Shown here piece by piece: positions 62,101 through 64,000 of a stretch of DNA of 64,000 bases. Source of the stretch: Echinometra lucunter (Eukaryota > Echinodermata > Echinoidea > Camarodonta > Echinometridae); assembly GCA_029962745.1 (NCBI GenBank), contig CM057158.1, forward strand, positions 15,181,173 to 15,245,172. Reading direction: 5' to 3'. The notes under the pieces were generated by a model. It searched no databases. It was not told the DNA's origin and saw nothing but the letters and a program-made list of their open reading frames with translations. The number at the start of each line of letters is the position of its first letter. The first letter of the stretch is position 1. Position numbers and translations under genes: made by a program.

Positions 62101-63364
62101 AAGCGCTCCAAAAAAGAGACGATTTGACCTTGGGCTTCCTTGCGATAATTTAAAAAATTTTAAAACTAGCAAGCAACCAGCACAGGCCTATGCGCTATTC
62201 TGCGCGTTGAGTACGAGCATGTTTCATTGCGCTTTATTGGGTATGACTGCTTATGTCTGCGTTTGGTCAATACGCAGCAATACGCAAGCCAAATACGAAA
62301 AGGTGTGAACGTAGCATTAGAGAAGACAAAGATGACAATATATATATATAATGTAAGTATCCTTCATGGTACTAGGAGAACATTTAAGTAGCCTCGTAGA
62401 CATGTTAGGAATCTTGGTGAAAATGGTATCAGGGATTGATATGTTTAACCTTGGTCACATGCAAATGTCAGAATAGCGTGCGTGGAGCAAAAACATGCTT
62501 TTTTAAAAATTCCTGGATTCAGACTCTTGGGGATGGAATTTTGGAAAATCATTTGCATATTCAGATTCTGCAGCATTTATACTACAAAAAAGTGTTGAAA
62601 ACTCATTTGTGAAAAATTTTGCCCTAAGGGCCCTTTTGTTGCATCGTGGCCCATATTAATGTATATTATGCTTAAATGACTAACAACCTGAAACTCTTGC
62701 AGGTCCAAACACAGGACCTTGTAAGTGTTAGGTGTTCCACACCACTTAGTCTCATCAACTCACCTATATGTATCAGAAGCACTTTGTTATATCCCTGCCA
62801 AACAAAGTTTGAAGGTGGTATACATGTAGGAATCAGCATATGGTTGGGCTGTACAGTCTGTTGCAAATCTTGCAGATTGAACTACTTCCTTATTTCTCGA
62901 GCAATGTTCATGAAATGTGGTACACTCATTAGTCTTGGGATGAAGATCTGCTAGACATTTTTTTGAATTTGTCAGAAGCTGCGTTGCCATGGTAACAGCA
63001 TATTATTGCTGGAAAAATCTGGAAAAATCTGGTGGATCGAAATACTTCCTCAGTTTTCCCAGCAAAGGCAGTTGTGCTCAAGAAATCTAGCATACACAGT
63101 AGGGCAGGGGTATATTAATCACCTTCAGTGATATTATTTTTTATGCCACAACCTAACACTCTCCATATTGGATCTGAATCTTGTAACTCTTGCAAGCTCC
63201 AAACACTGAGCCTTCAAGGAGTCAGGTGTCCCACAGCAGCCTCATCAAATCACCTAGCAGAAGCACTGTGTTCTATGCCAAGTCTGACTAACCTGATACT
63301 GGATGTGAAACATTTTGGTGATGAGTTCTTCTCTACATTGAAAGCAAAGGCATCATCCCTAAAG
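40799..63364 (+). CDS. NLR-type receptor: N-terminal region, 2A-like motif, Death, NACHT, LRR; 3' end off window
   Basis: Seven proposed exons (40799-41180, 43292-43452, 48182-48468, 49446-51451, 51940-52098, 59351-59518, 63197-63364) join in frame with matching phases (0, 2, 1, 0, 0, 0) and give 1,110 codons from the ATG at 40800. Order: Ser/Thr/Lys-rich leader, hydrophobic stretch ending in GDVEMNPGP, Death-like domain, Ser/Pro linker, NACHT NTPase, winged-helix/HD region, leucine-rich repeats. Such Death-NACHT-LRR proteins are putative innate sensors, greatly expanded in sea urchins; 2A-like sequences have been described at the N-terminus of some. LRR exons probably continue right of the window. 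The last exons may be decaying. The exon model rests on sequence alone, without transcripts. Confidence 0.85.
41670..42878. mobile_element. MITE with AAGCCTGTGCA ends, interrupted by another MITE
   Basis: It begins ATTAAACTAAGCCTGTGCA and ends CTTCACAGGCTTAGTTAT. The flanks are AGTGCCA at 41663-41669 and 42879-42885. Its body is split by the element at 41981-42659. It lies in the intron between NLR exons A and B and is the same family as 37744-38030. Confidence 0.75.
41981..42659. mobile_element. Nested MITE with TACCGTGTTTACACAG ends
   Basis: The left end TACCGTGTTTACACAGTGAC is exactly inverted at the right (to 42659). Subterminal CGGCTCGTGTGCTGAATCC and its near-inverse extend the arms. 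The flanks are TAA-rich, so the target duplication is unclear. A 76-codon frame (42010-42240) is too short for a transposase. Confidence 0.78.
42886..43291. other. Intron before NLR exon B
   Basis: It contains poly-G (42986-42999) and poly-C (43120-43130) runs, then the acceptor region of exon B. Nothing else recognised. Confidence 0.55.
43292..43452 (+). CDS. NLR exon B: hydrophobic segment plus 2A-like motif
   Basis: The acceptor is TTTGCATTAG at 43291 and the donor AAAG/GTTTGA at 43453. It is in phase with exons A (0) and C (2). It encodes a Cys-containing stretch, then a 15-residue hydrophobic run LLRILLLVFTTILLL, then RSGDVEMNPGP (43412-43444). The last part matches the DxExNPGP consensus of 2A-like sequences, which makes the ribosome skip the Gly-Pro bond and yields two products from one mRNA. 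In sea-urchin NLR proteins 2A-like regions with a hydrophobic part have been reported to act also as signal sequences. Non-LTR retrotransposons carry similar motifs, but no RT coding adjoins this one. Confidence 0.85.
43585..45233. mobile_element. hAT-like element (1,649 bp) in the NLR intron
   Basis: The left end is CAGGGCTGTAACCGAACC and the right end TTTACAGCCCTA. It is flanked by a perfect 8-bp duplication CCTTGTGG at 43577-43584 and 45234-45241. The interior has GA-rich repeats (43798-43850, 43985-44000) and a nested hairpin (44640-44800), but no recognisable transposase. It is related in its ends to the element at 31386. Confidence 0.85.
44640..44800. mobile_element. Hairpin MITE inside the hAT-like element
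   Basis: GATTGGCCGTTACTTCACCTT (44664-44684) is inverted as AAGGTGAAGTAACGACCAATC (44770-44790). Internal AGAAAGCGCACTGTG pairs loosely with CACAGCACGCTTTCC. Confidence 0.65.
45502..45670. repeat. Long palindrome with GGGGCGCAGCCCC apex
   Basis: The left arm CAAATATACTTTGCC...TTTCTGGTTAAAACT is inverted as AGTTTTAACCAGAAA...GAGTATATTTG around a GGGGCGCAGCCCC centre. It is similar in design to the hairpins at 20893 and 30882, though the arms differ. Confidence 0.75.
46823..46996. mobile_element. Hairpin MITE
   Basis: About 70-bp arms: TGATGACACATAAACATAC at the left and GTATGTTTATGTGTCGTC at the right, with matching AATGGGCG.../...CGCCCATT inner parts. It lies in the intron between NLR exons B and C. 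Confidence 0.75.
47536..48035. other. Assembly gap (500 N)
   Basis: Exactly 500 N, within the intron before the Death-domain exon. The true intron length is unknown and an exon could be hidden. Confidence 0.99.
48182..48468 (+). CDS. NLR exon C: Death-like domain
   Basis: The acceptor is TATCTTCTAG (48181) and the donor CTCGG/GGTAATT, phase 2 in and 1 out. It encodes about 95 residues: LIDIADAISNDMNIRRLGFHL, VPQAYIDRC, the typical Death-fold MLSEWRKRT, and RKALIQSHLQDVADRYL near the end. This helix pattern (LGF..L, W in helix 5, final LxxVAxxYL) is that of Death domains, which recruit signalling adaptors by homotypic contacts. It follows the 2A motif directly, so the main product would begin Pro-Asn-Glu-Ser and run into this domain. 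Confidence 0.88.
48990..49400 (+). mobile_element. 3' end of a CR1/L2-type non-LTR retrotransposon
   Basis: Frame-shifted remnants of the conserved RT C-terminal tail are readable: LHWLPVKFRIHCKV, FKALLGMCPEYISEL, then (in another frame) WNALPVS and LRSMTEVEA. They are followed by the typical 3' UTR phrase TGTAAAGTGCTTTGAG and its stem partner CAGCGCTATTGAGG. It is 5'-truncated and ends about 45 bp before the NACHT exon acceptor. Confidence 0.82.
49446..51451 (+). CDS. NLR exon D: linker, NACHT NTPase and winged-helix region
   Basis: A single 2,006-nt exon. The acceptor is CATACATAG (49445) and the donor CACTTG/GTAAGT; phase 1 in, 0 out. Residues 1-160 of the exon are a Ser/Pro/Gln-rich linker. 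A helical lead-in (AQLEQCREEIKAFYEVNLCQ) precedes NACHT. Walker A is GEAGSGKTT (50162-50188, about residue 240). Walker B is LTVFDGLDEL (about residue 314), with the extended acidic LDEL. Sensor 1 is TVIVTTR (about residue 347). Further on, MKKDVKTYIKRFY and FPHILFRDYTAGLYLQ match the winged-helix/HD2 part of NLRs. All key ATP-binding residues are present and the frame is intact over 668 codons, so this part is probably functional. Confidence 0.95.
51940..52098 (+). CDS. NLR exon E: first LRR exon
   Basis: The acceptor is TTTTCACAG (51939) and the donor GTAGTG/GTAAAT; phase 0-0, 53 codons. It contains LADAVCSLHTLKKLTVSC, a ribonuclease-inhibitor-like LRR core. It is slightly shorter than the 56-codon exons that follow. 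Confidence 0.78.
52145..52950. repeat. Tandem repeat with AGGTCA motifs, intron after LRR exon E
   Basis: Five diverged units of about 160-180 bp; each repeats CTGCAAGACTCTCTTATGAC, CAACTGTTGG-type and GGTCACATGGTGAGGTCAAAGG-type phrases (units near 52225, 52406, 52564, 52724, 52877). One perfect DR1 motif AGGTCAAAGGTCA is at 52348-52360. Confidence 0.82.
53370..57655. mobile_element. Very long inverted repeat element (arms about 1.17 kb)
   Basis: The left arm (53370-54548) and right arm (56485-57655) are inverted copies. Both carry the phrase CAAGATGGCGTCCAAAATGG or its inverse, CATGCATGTACCCTGTAC or inverse, and a tandem repeat of about 160 bp containing AGGTCA motifs. The 1.9-kb spacer (54549-56484) is AT-rich, with no transposase or other gene recognised; it has a perfect 26-bp palindrome at 55835-55860. 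It is probably a foldback-type element or an inverted duplication, inside the intron between LRR exons E and F. Confidence 0.85.
54129..56903. promoter_or_regulatory. Cluster of perfect DR1 nuclear-receptor-type motifs
   Basis: AGGTCAAAGGTCA occurs at 54129-54141, 54287-54299 and 54434-54446. Its reverse occurs at 56586-56598, 56733-56745 and 56891-56903 in the opposite arm of the inverted repeat. DR1 is the binding-site class of RXR, HNF4 and COUP-TF-type receptors. Because the motifs are part of a tandem repeat unit, a regulatory role is only a possibility. Confidence 0.4.
57656..58718. other. Intron sequence
   Basis: No gene or clear repeat recognised between the long inverted repeat and the next hairpin. 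Confidence 0.5.
58719..58854. mobile_element. Hairpin MITE with perfect 35-bp arms
   Basis: GAACGATTTTATTATAAGAG...CTCCCC (58719-58755) is exactly inverted as GGGGAG...TAATAAAATCGTTC at the right (to 58854). Outside, TTCAGATT and AATCTGAA may extend the inverted ends. Confidence 0.75.
59351..59518 (+). CDS. NLR exon F: LRR exon (56 codons)
   Basis: The acceptor is CATTTGCAG (59350) and the donor CTAAAG/GTATGT; phase 0-0, 168 nt. It encodes VQTLDLVRVRC, LAEALCSMPSLTNLTLD and DEFYSTLKAKSPFLK, about two 28-residue ribonuclease-inhibitor-type repeats. It is separated from exon E by 7.25 kb of intron that holds the long inverted repeat. Confidence 0.86.
60288..61073. mobile_element. Foldback element with about 225-bp inverted ends
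   Basis: The left arm (60288-60518) and right arm (60850-61073) are inverted copies. Both include CCCCCTAATTCAAAATAGC, AACCTCTTCG and CCCCCCAAAATGACTCTTGT or the reverse. ATTAA flanks both sides. The 330-bp centre is non-coding. It lies in the intron between LRR exons F and the broken LRR exon. Confidence 0.8.
61074..62702. other. Intron sequence
   Basis: No exon or RNA gene recognised. A short TA microsatellite occurs at 62339-62350. Confidence 0.5.
62703..63180 (+). pseudogene. Broken LRR exon, split by an insertion
   Basis: The first half (62703 to about 62793, after CTCTTGCAG) is homologous to exon F (VQTQDLVSVRC...) but has small indels that break the frame. From about 62794 to 63118 a repeat beginning TATATCCCTGCC and ending in GGGCAGGGGTATATTA intervenes. 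Exon-like sequence resumes near 63150 (TATGCCACAACC..., matching TATGCCAAGCC...). The remnant runs directly into the acceptor region of exon G. It cannot be a normal coding exon. Confidence 0.72.
63197..63364 (+). CDS. NLR exon G: LRR exon (56 codons)
   Basis: 168 nt, same length and phase (0-0) as exon F. It encodes LQTLSLQGVRC, LAEALCSMPSLTNLILD and DEFFSTLKAKASSLK. The donor AAAG/GTATGTG is intact. The acceptor reads CTTGCAAG instead of CTTGCAG and has a poor pyrimidine tract, so splicing efficiency is doubtful; the exon may be skipped or decaying. Confidence 0.7.
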
Positions 63365-64000
63365 GTATGTGTCTTCATGTCTGTTGGACATTTGAAATAT
63401 GAACTACATATGGAACTGTGCATAATAGGGCAGCATGTGTGTTTGCGTCCCCCACAGCAAAAATTCCATAATGCGCAATCAGGCATTGAGGAATGAGCTT
63501 CCGCAGCCTTTCCATATCAATCCCTTACCGCTCCTTTTGGACATCAACTGATCACGCATAGACTTAGGTGATTATTGGACTTATGCAAGGCTGACAGTAT
63601 ATCTATTCTATTTATCAAACTTCTGACAGATTGTACTCTGCATAAGGACCCCTCCCCCCCCCCCCCGAAATTGTTGCATTGCTTTTATCATTATTACTGT
63701 CGATACGATCATGAGCTGCCTTCACAACATTGTGCTAGAAAATGCGGAAGAAGTGTTGCTGACAGAACTGATTTCTTTCCTCCATATGTAATGTTGTGTT
63801 TTGGGTGGTTTGGGGTGAGATTTTGACCTTTTCTCTTTGGAGGGGGGGGGGGGGGATGAGAATGCTTATACCACTTGGTTGGATGATATCCTTGCCCACA
63901 TTGCTGCGTATCTTGCTCAATTAACCCTATGTATAGTGTATGCATGCTACAATTTGTACAATGTGTCACCTTCCCAAATAGCTAAGTTACAAAGAGCACA
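63365..64000. other. Intron after LRR exon G, to window end
   Basis: Poly-C (63652-63666) and poly-G (63842-63855) runs; no further LRR exon is visible before the window ends. Confidence 0.55.

Noticed and set aside
1..64000. CRISPR array, operons, ribosome binding sites
   Set aside because: The sequence is animal genomic DNA; the tandem repeats have long exon-plus-intron or satellite units, not CRISPR spacing.

Overview
The window is animal genomic DNA, most probably from an echinoderm and most likely a sea urchin. That placement is inference from gene content: tandem hyalin-repeat (HYR) exons, a Death-NACHT-LRR receptor with a 2A-like translational recoding motif, GT-AG introns, AT-rich sequence, and many poly-G/poly-C runs, hairpin MITEs and hAT-like elements. 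Nothing bacterial or viral was recognised. Three runs of exactly 500 N (11481-11980, 23036-23535, 47536-48035) look like fixed-size assembly gaps.

Layout. (1) 1-11480, minus strand: part of a HYR-domain gene. Nine almost identical 249-nt phase 1-1 HYR exons (588-7406) are followed upstream by two divergent HYR exons (9970-10221, and 11295 into the gap). The nine exons sit in a higher-order array containing a 2.45-kb three-exon block repeated head to tail. The 3' end lies left of the window and the 5' end lies in or beyond the first gap. (2) 11981-31787: no convincing host gene. This is a segmental duplication (copy A 11981-21785, copy B 24704-31787). Copy A carries an extra 2,743-bp tandem duplication. 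The repeated sequence contains long foldback elements with a nested GACGTC-rich insert, a tRNA-derived SINE head, and hAT-like elements with 8-bp target duplications. (3) 31386-40798: repeat-rich intergenic DNA with a decayed non-LTR retrotransposon (minus strand, itself interrupted by a MITE), several MITEs and a tandem repeat. (4) 40799-64000, plus strand: a long NLR gene that runs off the right end. Seven proposed exons fit GT-AG splicing, and every junction phase agrees: an N-terminal Ser/Thr/Lys-rich exon, a hydrophobic + 2A exon, a Death-like exon, one large NACHT exon and three LRR exons. A broken LRR exon lies between the last two. Its introns carry hAT elements, MITEs, a non-LTR 3' end, and a 4.3-kb inverted repeat holding perfect DR1 (nuclear-receptor-type) motifs.

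How the parts relate. The HYR gene and the NLR gene point away from each other across about 29 kb of repeats. HYR proteins are extracellular or cell-surface adhesion modules, and Death-NACHT-LRR proteins are cytosolic innate sensors expanded in sea urchins. The sequence gives no evidence that the two genes act together. The most interesting system is the NLR N-terminus, where a hydrophobic stretch ends in GDVEMNPGP. This predicts one mRNA giving a separate N-terminal peptide and a Death-NACHT-LRR receptor, or alternative targeting of the receptor.
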